The notes under the pieces: model-generated
What the model was told of the DNA's origin: nothing
What the model saw: the letters and a program-made list of their open reading frames with translations, nothing else
The model's database searches: none
Program-made: the position numbers and the translations under genes
NCBI RefSeq assembly: GCF_002156705.1
Contig: NZ_CP019893.1
Span: 2,294,001 to 2,358,000, forward strand
DNA length: 64,000 bases
Direction: 5' to 3'
From: Natrarchaeobaculum aegyptiacum
Lineage (GTDB): Archaea > Halobacteriota > Halobacteria > Halobacteriales > Natrialbaceae
Part shown: positions 19,550 through 28,454 of the stretch, piece by piece
Layout: the number at the start of each line of letters is the position of its first letter
How positions within the stretch are numbered: position 1 is the first letter of the stretch

Positions 19550-19617
19550 GTTCCTCGTGCGCGCTCGCGAGGAGAGCGCCCCGAGCGGGGAGAGTTCCGA
19601 GCGGGGAGAGTTCGCCG
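19550..19617 (-). pseudogene. relic copy of the hmgA 3' end
   Basis: This stretch repeats the end of hmgA (20801-20862) in the same orientation. GTTCCTCGTG and GCGCTCGCGAG match with one substitution between them. GAGAGCGCCCCGAGC and AGAGTT...CGCCGG also match. Relative to hmgA it has a 10-base deletion and a 16-base tandem duplication (19581-19596 and 19597-19612). TACCGTCCGA at 19523-19532 also matches hmgA's last codons. The reading frame ends are compatible (SAHEEL), but it is too short to be a gene. Confidence 0.65.
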
Positions 19618-19641
19618 GAGCGTCCTGATCGCTGTGAAATC

Positions 19642-20262
19642 TCACTCGAGTCGTGGTAACTGGTCGGTCTGTTCTTTTCGGATAACGTCACGAACGAAGA
19701 GGCGGAGTTGTCGAAAGAGATCGTCTCGGTTTTCGTATGCGTAGATACGGGCTTCCCAGCGATCGCGAACTGCGGCGATCATCGCACTCCGAACACCAGA
19801 CTCGTGAACGAACAGTACTCGTTCACGGCAGTGATTCGGTGATTCATCATCGAAGAGGGACTCGAGGACCGACCCCACTTCGATTCCAACACCCAGGTTA
19901 TCGCCGATCGTGGGGACGACGTATGCAACGACGTTACTCGCCCGAGCGAACGCAATACTCTGGGACGCTGCGTCCATTTCGTCGAGGGAAACGTCGACAT
20001 CTATCGCCAGATACGCATTGACTCCGGCGGACGTTCGAAGATGATCTCGAGCCTCTAGCAAGAGATTCAGTGCAGCCTGGTCCCGATCGAGTGATTGGTT
20101 AGATTCGACGAGCGTGCCGAAGTCTATCGATTCGGGGACTGTGGTTGGGTCGGCGGTATCGAGCACCTGCTCGACGTCGAAGGCCTGGTACGGCCCCATC
20201 AGGTACACGAGGAACCGGGATCGCGGGAGGTCTCCGAGTTCCTCGATAATTCGGTTTCGCAT
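19642..20262 (-). CDS. DUF7509-like protein with NDT/Rossmann-like motifs, function unknown
   Basis: A 206-residue soluble protein. Near the N-terminus it has FLVYLMGPYQAFD, like the strand-GPx start of nucleoside deoxyribosyltransferase (NDT)-like folds. Later it has DEMDAASQSIAFARASNVVAY and VPTIGDNLGVGIEVGSVLE, where the IEVG glutamate sits as in NDT active sites. A third strand RVLFVHESGVRSAM follows. I recall the family as DUF7509, with no known function. The NDT link is my inference from motifs. A strong TATA box (TTTATATATTAT on the reverse strand) lies about 27 bases upstream of ATG 20262. It is divergent from a winged-helix regulator. Confidence 0.65.
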   Translation of the reverse strand: MRNRIIEELGDLPRSRFLVYLMGPYQAFDVEQVLDTADPTTVPESIDFGTLVESNQSLDRDQAALNLLLEARDHLRTSAGVNAYLAIDVDVSLDEMDAASQSIAFARASNVVAYVVPTIGDNLGVGIEVGSVLESLFDDESPNHCRERVLFVHESGVRSAMIAAVRDRWEARIYAYENRDDLFRQLRLFVRDVIRKEQTDQLPRLE

Positions 20263-20357
20263 ACCCTCCTTCCCCCGACGATAATATATAAATGGCCGTG
20301 ATTTCAGCGAATTTTGACTCAGAGAACGCTTAAGGCCGTTGGAGCCGATGTGTAACT
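20263..20357. promoter_or_regulatory. shared divergent promoter region
   Basis: Only 95 bases separate the two divergent starts. The leftward gene has a TATA-like box at 20281-20293. The rightward gene has CTTAAG at 20330-20335, about 27 bases before its ATG. The spacing makes joint control by the winged-helix protein plausible. Confidence 0.5.
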
Positions 20358-20741
20358 ATGGTGGGATCCGAGAACGCGGCGCAGCAACCGGGAGAAGAGC
20401 TGCTACCCGAACACAGCGTCCTCTCGCTCGAGGAGTATCTGGCGATGCAGCGCTCGATCGGGAACGAAACCCGGTTCCGGCTCCTGAACACGCTCGTCGA
20501 CAATGGCCCCCAGAGCGCGACCGAGTTGCGTGAGCGACTCGAGGTTCGGTCGAACGCGCTCCACTATCACCTGGACGAACTCGTCGACGTCGGACTCGTC
20601 GAGAACCGAAAACGAACGGAACCCGATACCGACGGGCTCTACTCGTATTACCGGGCAACGTCGCTGGGTGAAGGAATCCTCGAGGATGGAGTCCGCGAAC
20701 TGATGCGACGTGAGTGGGACGCGCTCGAAACGTACAGCTAA
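20358..20741 (+). CDS. winged-helix (ArsR-like) transcription regulator
   Basis: A 127-residue regulator. The wHTH core is about residues 30-100: SIGNETRFRLLNTLVDNG, then SATELRERLEVRSNALHYHLDELVDVGLVENRK (recognition helix ALHYHLDEL), then a wing ending in SYYRATSLGEGIL. No metal-binding cysteines are present, so it is not a classic metal sensor. It is divergent from the DUF7509-like gene, and the pair is bracketed by hmgA 3'-end sequence on both sides. It probably controls its neighbour, its own gene, or both. Confidence 0.82.
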   Translation: MVGSENAAQQPGEELLPEHSVLSLEEYLAMQRSIGNETRFRLLNTLVDNGPQSATELRERLEVRSNALHYHLDELVDVGLVENRKRTEPDTDGLYSYYRATSLGEGILEDGVRELMRREWDALETYS

Positions 20742-20789
20742 CGTCTCGAGGATTCTACCGCCGCTGCAAGGGTTTTCGCGACCGGCTTC

Positions 20790-22016
20790 TTACCGTCCGA
20801 GTTCCTCGTGTGCGCTCGCGAGGTGACGCGAGGAGAGCGCCCCGAGCAGTGAGAGTTCGCCGGCGAGTGCGCCGACGGCGATGACCTCCGCGAGCGCGTC
20901 GGCGTTCGAGCCCGCGGGATCGCCGCCGCCGCGCAGGCCGAGGATCTCGAGCGCCTCGGACTGGGTCGGCAGTTTCGTTCCACCGCCGACGGTGCCGACC
21001 TCGAGGGAGGCCAGTGAGACCGACGCGTAGAGATCGCTGCCACCGTCTTCGCGCTTTCGGGCGTCCATCGTCGTGATCGTGTTGGCGGCCTCGACGACCT
21101 GGGCTTCGTCCTGTCCGGTCGCGAGGAAGGCGGCGGCGACGACGTTCGCGGCGTGGGCGTTGAACCCGAGCGCGCCGGCTTTGGCGCTGCCAGTGAGGTT
21201 CTTGCGGGTGTTGGCCTCGGCGATGGCCTCGGGGGTGGTGTGCAGGCGTTCTTCGACGAGTTCTCCCGAGATGACGACGTCCGCCGTCACCGAGCGTCCG
21301 CGGCCCTCGATCGCGTTGATCGCGGCGGGTTTCTTGTCCGAGCACATGTTTCCGGACAGCGCCACGAGCGAGGCTGGGGTCTCCTCCTCGACGACCTCGC
21401 AGGCAGCCGCGGTGGCGATCGTAGCCATGTTCATCCCCATCGCGTCCTTGGTATCGTAGGCGAACCGAAGGAAGACGGAGTCGCCGACGACGTAGGGCTC
21501 GACGCCCAGCAGCTCGCCGTGGCTGGTCGTCGACTCGGCTGCCTCGGCGAGGGCGTCGCGATTCTCGTCGACCCACTCGACCGTCTCGGCGGCCTCCGCG
21601 ACGCCCTCGACGCGGAACACCGGCGCGCGGGTCATCCCGTTTTTCGTCACACGAGCGGTCGCGCCGCCGGCCGTCCCGATCACGGACAGCCCGCGGTTCA
21701 CGGAGGCCAGCAGCGCCCCCTCGGTAGTCGCGAGCGGGAGGTAGTACTCGCCGTCGGCCGCACCGCCGTCTACCGTCGCCGGACCGACGACGCCCATCGG
21801 CACCTGGGCCGCGCCGATCATGTTCTCGACGTTCGGTTCGGCCTCAGCGGCCGGGAAGCTGTAGTCGGCGATCGTCTCGAGGTCGACGCCCGTCTCGGCC
21901 TCGAGCACCAGCCGGCGGGCCGCGGCGGCGGTGTCGTGGTCGGCGTGGTCCTCGAGTTCGTGGATGCGAAGGTCGCCCTCGCGGACGCGCGTGGCGAGGT
22001 CCTCGGCAGTGGTCAT
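20790..22016 (-). CDS. hmgA: class I HMG-CoA reductase
   Basis: A 408-residue enzyme that reduces HMG-CoA to mevalonate with NADPH for archaeal isoprenoid lipid synthesis. Key blocks are VENMIGAAQVPMGVVGP (catalytic Glu), FAYDTKDAMGMN, SGNMCSDKKPAAIN (catalytic Lys/Asp region), VGTVGGGTKLPTQ, and the C-terminal RHLASAHEELGR with the conserved His. ATG 22016 (MTTAEDLATR) is the family start. The 38 upstream in-frame codons are not conserved-looking. A damaged copy of the 3' end lies at 19550-19617. Confidence 0.95.
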   Translation of the reverse strand: MTTAEDLATRVREGDLRIHELEDHADHDTAAAARRLVLEAETGVDLETIADYSFPAAEAEPNVENMIGAAQVPMGVVGPATVDGGAADGEYYLPLATTEGALLASVNRGLSVIGTAGGATARVTKNGMTRAPVFRVEGVAEAAETVEWVDENRDALAEAAESTTSHGELLGVEPYVVGDSVFLRFAYDTKDAMGMNMATIATAAACEVVEEETPASLVALSGNMCSDKKPAAINAIEGRGRSVTADVVISGELVEERLHTTPEAIAEANTRKNLTGSAKAGALGFNAHAANVVAAAFLATGQDEAQVVEAANTITTMDARKREDGGSDLYASVSLASLEVGTVGGGTKLPTQSEALEILGLRGGGDPAGSNADALAEVIAVGALAGELSLLGALSSRHLASAHEELGR

Positions 22017-22182
22017 GGGTGGGCAGAGACAGTGGCCCGTCCTAAGGGTTGCTGATTCCGTCTGACCGACGATAGGCGGTTCAACTGACTGCTCCTCGTT
22101 CGGATTCTTTTCACGTCGTGTGACAGCCATCGATACTGGTAGCTGTCAACTGTTATCCGGGAGATCGTGGTATCGGCCGCCT

Positions 22183-22974
22183 ATGGCTTCGGACGCGAGG
22201 GACGGATCGATCGCCGTCGCCCTCGAGAACGTCGGTCGGACGTACCAGCTGGCCAAGCCGGTCCACGCGGTCGAGGACGTCTCGCTGACGCTGGGGGAAG
22301 GGTCGTTCACCGCGGTGATGGGGCCGAGTGGGTCGGGAAAGAGCACGCTGATGAACCTGATCGGCTGTCTGGACACCCCCACGGAGGGGCGGATCGAGAT
22401 CGGTGGACGGTCGGTCGAGACGCTCTCGGACGCCCAGCGGGCCCGGCTTCGGGGTACCGAGATCGGGTTCGTCTTCCAGACGTTCAACCTCATGCCCCGG
22501 TTGACCGCCGCCGAGAACGTCTCCCTGCCGATGGTGTTTCACGATGCCGTCGACCAGGACCGCCGCGAGCGGGCGCGCACCCTCCTCGAGCGCGTCGGCC
22601 TCGGCGACCGTCTCGATCACGCCCCGAGCGAACTCTCGGGTGGGCAGCGTCAGCGGGTCGCGCTCGCACGCGCACTGGTCAACGACCCGACGCTGGTACT
22701 CGCCGACGAGCCGACGGGCAACCTCGATACCGACACCGAGGCCGAGATCATGGACCTGCTCGTCGAGTTGAACGACGAGGGGACGACGCTGCTCGTGGTC
22801 ACTCACGAGCGAACGGTCGCCGAGTACGCTGATCACGTCGTCCACCTGCTCGACGGCCGGCTCGAGGACGTAGAGCACCTGGGCGAGGCTCGAGACGTGT
22901 CGGTGGGCGAGGTGATCGAGGGAGATGGGGCGGGAGAAATAGGCGAACTGGACGGGACGGGTGAATCGTCGTGA
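22183..22974 (+). CDS. MacB/LolD-type ABC transporter ATPase
   Basis: A 263-residue ATPase. It has Walker A GPSGSGKST, Q-loop FQTFNLMPR, signature LSGGQRQR, Walker B LVLADEP, and the switch His in VVTHERT. These proteins energise FtsX-like permeases in export or mechanotransmission. It overlaps the permease gene by four bases (GTGA), so the two are translated together. A TATA-like TTATCC at 22153-22158 precedes ATG 22183. The C-terminal tail after the ATPase core is acidic and Gly-rich and has no known role. Confidence 0.9.
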   Translation: MASDARDGSIAVALENVGRTYQLAKPVHAVEDVSLTLGEGSFTAVMGPSGSGKSTLMNLIGCLDTPTEGRIEIGGRSVETLSDAQRARLRGTEIGFVFQTFNLMPRLTAAENVSLPMVFHDAVDQDRRERARTLLERVGLGDRLDHAPSELSGGQRQRVALARALVNDPTLVLADEPTGNLDTDTEAEIMDLLVELNDEGTTLLVVTHERTVAEYADHVVHLLDGRLEDVEHLGEARDVSVGEVIEGDGAGEIGELDGTGESS

Positions 22975-24191
22975 ATCTCCGTGAGAGTCTCCGGATTAGC
23001 TGGCGGTCGATCACCTCCCACAAGCTTCGCTCGACGCTGACGACGATCGGCGTAATCATCGGTATCGCTGCCGTGATCACGTTCGTGGTGCTCGGCGCGG
23101 GCTTTTCGGCGAGCATCGTCGGCGACATCGAGGCCGAGCAAGAGCCCGTGATGGTCGTCCAGACGCAGGCCGAACCGGAGGGTGGCTTCGGTGTCGTTCC
23201 CGTCGAGACGCCCATCTACACCGAGACGGATATCGAGGCCCTCGAGGGACAGGCGGACGTCTCGTTCGTCGCGCCGGAGGGATCGCTCGACGTGGTGCAG
23301 ACGGCGACGGACGACGAACAGGTGACCGGCGTGGTGTCGACGCAGGCGACGACTCCGGAGAGCTTCGAGCACTCGACGTTCGTCGACGGAGAGGCCTTCG
23401 ATGGCGAGGACGAGGCCGTCATCAACGAACCGACCAGCCAGCTGTTCGACGACCTCTCGGCGGGCGACGAGCTGACGCTAACCTTCGAGGACGGCGAGAC
23501 GGCGACACTCACCGTCACCGGCGTCGTCGAGTCCGAGTTCGGCGAACAGACGCCGCCGCAGGTCTACGTCCCCGCCGATCCGTACTACACGACGACGATC
23601 GAGACGCCCGACGGCGACGAGGAGCGGGCCTATCCGATGCTCGTCGTCGGTGCCGAGAACTTCGAGGCGGTCGACTCCGCACAGGAGGCGACGATCCAGT
23701 ACCTCGAAGATGAATCCCACGCCGCGGAACTCAAGAGCGACGACGACGAGATCCAGGTCCAGACCGTCGAGGACGCCATCGAGCAGTTCACCGACATCGT
23801 CGACCAGTTGACGCTGTTTATCGGCGCGGTCGCCGCCATCGCGCTCGTCGTCGGTTCGATCGGCATCGCCAACATCATGATCGTCAGCGTCACCGAACGG
23901 ACCCGCGAAATCGGCATCATGAAAGCCGTCGGCGCGCGCCGCCGGGACGTCATGCAACTGTTCCTCGTCGAGTCGGTGATTCTCGGCGTGATCGGGGCCG
24001 TCGGCGGCGTCGCCCTCGGGATCGGCGTGGGCTTCCTCGGCGTCGAGTACCTCGACTGGCCGATGGTCTACCCGCTCGAGTGGATCGCACTCGCCATCGG
24101 CGTCGGCGTCGGCGTCGGCATCGTCTCCGGGCTCTACCCCGCCTGGCGCGCCGCTCGAGTGGATCCGATCGAGGCGTTACGTCGGGAGTGA
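22971..24191 (+). CDS. MacB-type ABC transporter permease (FtsX family)
   Basis: A 406-residue membrane protein with one N-terminal helix (about residues 20-45, IGVIIGIAAVITFVVLGAG). A large extracellular MacB-like periplasmic-core domain follows (about 50-270), rich in Asp and Glu. Three C-terminal helices include TLFIGAVAAIALVVGSIGIANIM and a conserved TERTREIGIMKAVGARRRDV coupling segment. It starts with GTG inside the ATPase stop (GTGA overlap). With the upstream ATPase it forms a complete exporter-type pair. No periplasmic or membrane-fusion partner gene is present, and the substrate is unknown. Confidence 0.9.
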   Translation: MNLRESLRISWRSITSHKLRSTLTTIGVIIGIAAVITFVVLGAGFSASIVGDIEAEQEPVMVVQTQAEPEGGFGVVPVETPIYTETDIEALEGQADVSFVAPEGSLDVVQTATDDEQVTGVVSTQATTPESFEHSTFVDGEAFDGEDEAVINEPTSQLFDDLSAGDELTLTFEDGETATLTVTGVVESEFGEQTPPQVYVPADPYYTTTIETPDGDEERAYPMLVVGAENFEAVDSAQEATIQYLEDESHAAELKSDDDEIQVQTVEDAIEQFTDIVDQLTLFIGAVAAIALVVGSIGIANIMIVSVTERTREIGIMKAVGARRRDVMQLFLVESVILGVIGAVGGVALGIGVGFLGVEYLDWPMVYPLEWIALAIGVGVGVGIVSGLYPAWRAARVDPIEALRRE

Positions 24192-24267
24192 TCGATTGCA
24201 TGCCGTGGCCGGACCTCGAGCCCTGACGACCACGTCGATTTTTGCGTGTGGGCGTCTAGCAGCCGGT

Positions 24268-25260
24268 ATGGATACGGACGTCGGACTCATGCTGACGGTT
24301 CCCGGCGACGAACTCGCCGAGATGGCAGTCCGGGCAGAAGATCGCGGCTACGACAGTCTCTGGGTCGGCGAACTCTGGGGCGAGAACAGCGTCGTCCAGC
24401 TGGCCGAGATCGCCACCATGACCGACGAGGTACTGCTCGGCAGCGCTATTCTGAACGTCTACTCGAGATCGCCAGCTGTCCTCGCGATGACTGCCGCCTC
24501 GATGGCTCGCGTTTCCGACGGCCGGTTCACCCTCGGCCTCGGTACCAGCACCGCGAAGGCCGTCGAGGATCTCCACGGGATGGCGTTCGACCGTCCAGTC
24601 AGAAGCGCCCACGAGACGATCGAGATCGTTCGCTCGCTAACTGGCCAGACCACCACTCCCGGCGAATCGGTCGCCTACGAGGGGCAGGTGCTCGAGGCTG
24701 CGGACTTCCCCGCCCTCGACGCACCCGTCTCGATCTACCACGCGGGGCTGGGACCGGCGAACCGCCGCGTCGTCGGCCGACTCTGTGACGGCTGGATTCC
24801 CCACAACATCCCCTTCTCTGGACTCGAGGACGCGTTCGAGGAGGTTGCGTCGGCGGCCGCAGAGCGCGACCGCGACCCGGCCGAGATCACGGTCGCGCCG
24901 TACGTTCCCGCGGCCGTCAGCGACGACCCAGCGGATGCACGGGACGTGATCCGCAAGCACGTCGCCTACTACGTCGGCAGCGGGGAGGGGTATCGCCGGG
25001 CGGTCGCCTCGGCCTATCCCGAGGCGGACGCAATTGCGGAGGCCTGGCGTGACGGCCGCAAGGGCGAGGCAACCCGCGCCGTCACCGACGAGATGGTCGC
25101 CGACCTCGGCGTCACCGGGACGCCCGAGACGGCTCGAGGCCGACTCGCCGATCTCGTCGCCGAGACGCCGATCGACCATCCGATCGTCGTCGTTCCCGCG
25201 CCGGCCTCCCGCGAGGTCGGCATGGCGACGGTCGACGCGCTCGCTCCAGACGGCGCGTGA
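24268..25260 (+). CDS. LLM-class (F420-type) flavin-dependent oxidoreductase
   Basis: A 330-residue TIM-barrel luciferase-like protein starting MDTDVGLMLTVPGDELAEMA. Conserved blocks are EDRGYDSLWVGELWGENS, GSAILNVYSRSPAVLAMTA and GRFTLGLGTSTAKAVE. Relatives in haloarchaea form a subgroup thought to use coenzyme F420. The cofactor here is inferred and the substrate is unknown. ATG 24268 has an upstream T-rich box (GATTTTT at 24237-24243). A second, different LLM enzyme lies at 55837. Confidence 0.85.
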   Translation: MDTDVGLMLTVPGDELAEMAVRAEDRGYDSLWVGELWGENSVVQLAEIATMTDEVLLGSAILNVYSRSPAVLAMTAASMARVSDGRFTLGLGTSTAKAVEDLHGMAFDRPVRSAHETIEIVRSLTGQTTTPGESVAYEGQVLEAADFPALDAPVSIYHAGLGPANRRVVGRLCDGWIPHNIPFSGLEDAFEEVASAAAERDRDPAEITVAPYVPAAVSDDPADARDVIRKHVAYYVGSGEGYRRAVASAYPEADAIAEAWRDGRKGEATRAVTDEMVADLGVTGTPETARGRLADLVAETPIDHPIVVVPAPASREVGMATVDALAPDGA

Positions 25261-25340
25261 TACGGATTACTGTAACGATTTACCGGCGCACCCGCCGACC
25301 GGGTCGTGGGTGCGCCGGAAATGACTTCCAGTAAACCGTA
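25261..25340. repeat. 80-base two-tier inverted repeat
   Basis: The outer arms TACGGATTACTG (25261-25272) and CAGTAAACCGTA (25329-25340) pair with one mismatch. The inner arms CCGGCGCACCC (25283-25293) and GGGTGCGCCGG (25308-25318) pair perfectly. The structure starts directly after the stop of the LLM gene. It could be a terminator stem or a dispersed palindromic element. There is no U-tract right after it. Confidence 0.75.
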
Positions 25341-25466
25341 TGAGTCGGCCGTCCCTTGGGACTCTCGTCCGTCGTAAAATCGCCACCGATGCGACGTCTG
25401 ACGCAGTTCCACGGCCGTGGTAATTCGACAACCGTTATTACGGGGGGAGTTCGTTGATGGGTGACA

Positions 25467-27068
25467 ATGGGGGATTCGTCGCTCACTCGCCGATTGCTAG
25501 GGGGCTATCGGCGACTCCTGTGGCGGTCGATGGACCTGATGGGGGTCCGCTCGAGTATCGAACGGAAGTTCGCCGTCGCGATGGCGATCCAGTATCTCGC
25601 AGCGATCGCGGTTCTGGTTCTCGCGGTTACGTTCGTCGGCCCCGGCCGGATGGCCAGCCTGCTCACGCCGGTTCAGCAACTGCTCATCGTCTTCGTCATC
25701 GGCGTTGCGACTGTGGCATTCTTCAACACGATCTGGGTCGTCAGACGAGACATCATCGATCCCGTTACCGACATCGAGCAGGTGGCTCGTTCGCTCTCAC
25801 AGGGAGAACTCGACCGCACGCCCTCCCGGCCGTTCCAGCCCGACGAGACCGGCGACCTCAAACGATCGATGGTCGAGCTACAGGAGCACCTCGAGACGAC
25901 GATCGATCAGGCCGAGGCGGTCGGCCGCGAACAGTTCGACGACCCGATTCTCGAAGAGCGAGTGCCGGGGGCGTTCGGCGACGCCCTGCTCCAGATGCAG
26001 GCACGCCTCGAGCGTCGCATCCGCGAGATGCGTCGATTTCGAGAGGCGGTCGAACACGCCGGTCACGGCGTCCTCATCACCGACGTCCAGGCGACGATCG
26101 TCTACGTCAACCCGGCGTTCGAGGACGTCACCGGCTACGATCGCGAGGAGGTAATCGGGAAGACCCCCCGTATCCTGAACTCCGGCGAGCAGGACGCCGC
26201 GTTCTACGAGGACCTCTGGTCGACCATCCTCTCCGGTGACGTCTGGGAGGGCGAGATAATCAACCAGCGCAAGGACGGCTCGACCTACCACGTCAGCCAG
26301 ACGATCTCGCCGCTGACCGAAGACGGGCAGATCACCCACTTCGTCTCGGTCAACAACGACATCACCGAACTCAAAGAGCGCGAGCGGGACCTCGAGCGTC
26401 AGAACGAGCGCCTCGAGGAGTTCGGCCGGACGGTCGCCCACGACCTGCGCAACCCCGTCCAGACGATCAGGGGCTTCCTCGACGTCGCCGAGGAGGCAGA
26501 CGACCCGGGTGATGCTTTCGAGGAGATCCGGACCTCGCTCGATCGAATGTCCGTCCTCATCGAGGAGTTGCTCGAACTCGCACGCGAAGGCCAGACCGTG
26601 GTCCATCCGGAACCGGACTCGCTCGAGCGAACGGCCCGGGCAGCGTGGGGGCAGGTCAAGACGGGCGAGATGTGCCTCGAGGTCGACGAGGATGCCGAGG
26701 TCATGATGGACAGGGCCCGCGTCCAGCAACTGCTCGAGAACCTGGTCCGGAACGCGAGAGAACACGCTGGAACGGACGCGACCGTTCGAATCGGCACGGT
26801 GGCGGCGGAGTCGCCGGACGAATCCGACGAACAGCCCGACGATCCCGACTCGCCGACCGGCTTCTACGTCGAAGACGATGGCCCGGGCATCCCGGAGAAA
26901 CTTCGTGACAGCGTCTTCGACACTGGATACACGACGAACGAGGACGGCACGGGCTTCGGACTCGCGATCGTCGACCAGATCGCCGACGCGCACAACTGGC
27001 GGGTCGCGGTCGCAGAGGGCAGCGACGGCGGCGCCCGCTTCGAGTTTCGTGACGTCGAATTCGCCTGA
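25467..27068 (+). CDS. membrane PAS-domain sensor histidine kinase
   Basis: A 533-residue kinase. Two membrane helices (about residues 37-60 and 70-93) are followed by a HAMP-like segment. A PAS/PAC domain follows at about 190-305 (FREAVEHAGHGVLITD ... KDGSTYHVSQTISPL). The HisKA dimerisation helix has phospho-acceptor H325 in RTVAHDLRNPVQ. The HATPase_c domain has N box LLENLVRNAREHA, G1 EDDGPGIP and G2 GTGFGLAIV. There is no sizeable sensor domain outside the membrane, so the PAS domain probably senses the cue. No response regulator is adjacent. A TATA-like TTATTA lies about 28 bases before ATG 25467. Confidence 0.9.
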   Translation: MGDSSLTRRLLGGYRRLLWRSMDLMGVRSSIERKFAVAMAIQYLAAIAVLVLAVTFVGPGRMASLLTPVQQLLIVFVIGVATVAFFNTIWVVRRDIIDPVTDIEQVARSLSQGELDRTPSRPFQPDETGDLKRSMVELQEHLETTIDQAEAVGREQFDDPILEERVPGAFGDALLQMQARLERRIREMRRFREAVEHAGHGVLITDVQATIVYVNPAFEDVTGYDREEVIGKTPRILNSGEQDAAFYEDLWSTILSGDVWEGEIINQRKDGSTYHVSQTISPLTEDGQITHFVSVNNDITELKERERDLERQNERLEEFGRTVAHDLRNPVQTIRGFLDVAEEADDPGDAFEEIRTSLDRMSVLIEELLELAREGQTVVHPEPDSLERTARAAWGQVKTGEMCLEVDEDAEVMMDRARVQQLLENLVRNAREHAGTDATVRIGTVAAESPDESDEQPDDPDSPTGFYVEDDGPGIPEKLRDSVFDTGYTTNEDGTGFGLAIVDQIADAHNWRVAVAEGSDGGARFEFRDVEFA

Positions 27069-27312
27069 CCTCCGTCAGGAACCGATTTCCCGCTTCTGTC
27101 GTCGATCGAAACGCGGAAACGGATTCCCAGTTGGTGACGATTTTCCACCAGTTACTATCCACGAGACCCAGGAGCAACCCAAGAGCCATCATCGGCCAGT
27201 TGCTCCCTTCGGTTATCGAACCCTTCGGTGGTATCTGCCCAGAATGGCCGATCGAAGGAAAAAGTTATTCAATACCGCCCTCTGAGGTGTGGACAACCAC
27301 AGGTATCGCCAC

Positions 27313-28446
27313 ATGGTACAGCTAGAAACCGCAGAGCTGGAGACCGATTTGAGTCTGTTCAAGTACGACAACCTCGAGCAGCTCCCGCCGGCCTACCGGG
27401 ACCTCGAGCAGGCAGAACGGACCGAACGCATCGAAGCGGCACTCGGGGAGCTGGGCGACGACGTCGTCATCCTCGGGCACAACTACCAGCGTCGAGAGAT
27501 CGTCGAGCACGCCGACTTCGTCGGCGATTCCTACCAGCTCTCGAAGCAGGCGGCCGAGGCCGACGCCGAGTACGTGATCTTCGGCGGCGTGACGTTCATG
27601 GCCGAGAGTGCAGACATCATCACCGACGACGATCAGACGGTGATCCTCCCGAGCATGGAGGCGTCGTGTCCGATGGCTGGGATGGCCGAAGCGCTGCAGG
27701 TCGACGCCGCGTGGGCCGAGATCACCGCGGCCGCTCCTGACGCCGACATCATCCCGATCACGTACATGAACTCCTACGCCGACCTGAAGGCCTTCTGTGC
27801 GAGTCAGGGGGGGCTCGTCTGCACCTCTTCGAACGCCCACCGCGCGTTCGAGTGGGCCTTCGAGCGCGGCGACAAGGTGCTGTTCCTGCCCGACAAACAC
27901 CTCGGTGAGAACACCGCCTACGAACTGGGACTGGAAGACGAAATTGCCCAGTGGGATCCGTGGGACCCCGAGGGTAAGGACGCCGACGAGGTCGCCGAAA
28001 GTGACATCATCCTCTGGGATGGTTACTGTCAGGTTCACGAACGGTTCCGCGTCGAGCACGTCGAGCGGGTTCGCGAAGCAAACCCCGGTGCAAACGTCGT
28101 CGTCCACCCCGAGTGTCGCCGCGAGGTCGTCGAGGCCGCCGACGTCGTCGGCTCGACCGCGACGATCTGCGAGACGATCGAGGCGGCCGAGCCCGGTGAG
28201 ACGTGGGCAATCGGCACCGAGATTCACCTCACCGAACACCTGCAACGCTGGCACCCCGAGGTGAACGTCCTCCCGCTGTGCGGTGACGCCTGCATGGACT
28301 GCAACGCCATGCGCCAGATCGACCCGAACTACCTGACGTGGGTGCTCGAGGAACTGGTCGCCGGCCGCGAACGCAACGTGATCGAGGTCGCGCCCGAGGA
28401 GAAGGAACTCGCCGGGCTGGCCCTCGAACGCATGCTCGAGGTCTGA
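27313..28446 (+). CDS. nadA: quinolinate synthase
   Basis: A 377-residue NadA, which condenses iminoaspartate with dihydroxyacetone phosphate to quinolinate. Three 4Fe-4S cysteines are visible in MEASCPMA, WDGYCQVH and GDACMDCNAM. Other family blocks are ILGHNYQRREI, GDSYQLS and VHPECRREVV. The start is uncertain: GTG 27289 (eight residues longer) has a TATA-like AAAAGTTATT at about -27, while ATG 27313 fits the protein family better. It is followed by nadB after eight bases. Confidence 0.93.
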   Translation: MVQLETAELETDLSLFKYDNLEQLPPAYRDLEQAERTERIEAALGELGDDVVILGHNYQRREIVEHADFVGDSYQLSKQAAEADAEYVIFGGVTFMAESADIITDDDQTVILPSMEASCPMAGMAEALQVDAAWAEITAAAPDADIIPITYMNSYADLKAFCASQGGLVCTSSNAHRAFEWAFERGDKVLFLPDKHLGENTAYELGLEDEIAQWDPWDPEGKDADEVAESDIILWDGYCQVHERFRVEHVERVREANPGANVVVHPECRREVVEAADVVGSTATICETIEAAEPGETWAIGTEIHLTEHLQRWHPEVNVLPLCGDACMDCNAMRQIDPNYLTWVLEELVAGRERNVIEVAPEEKELAGLALERMLEV

Positions 28447-28454
28447 TTCGACAG

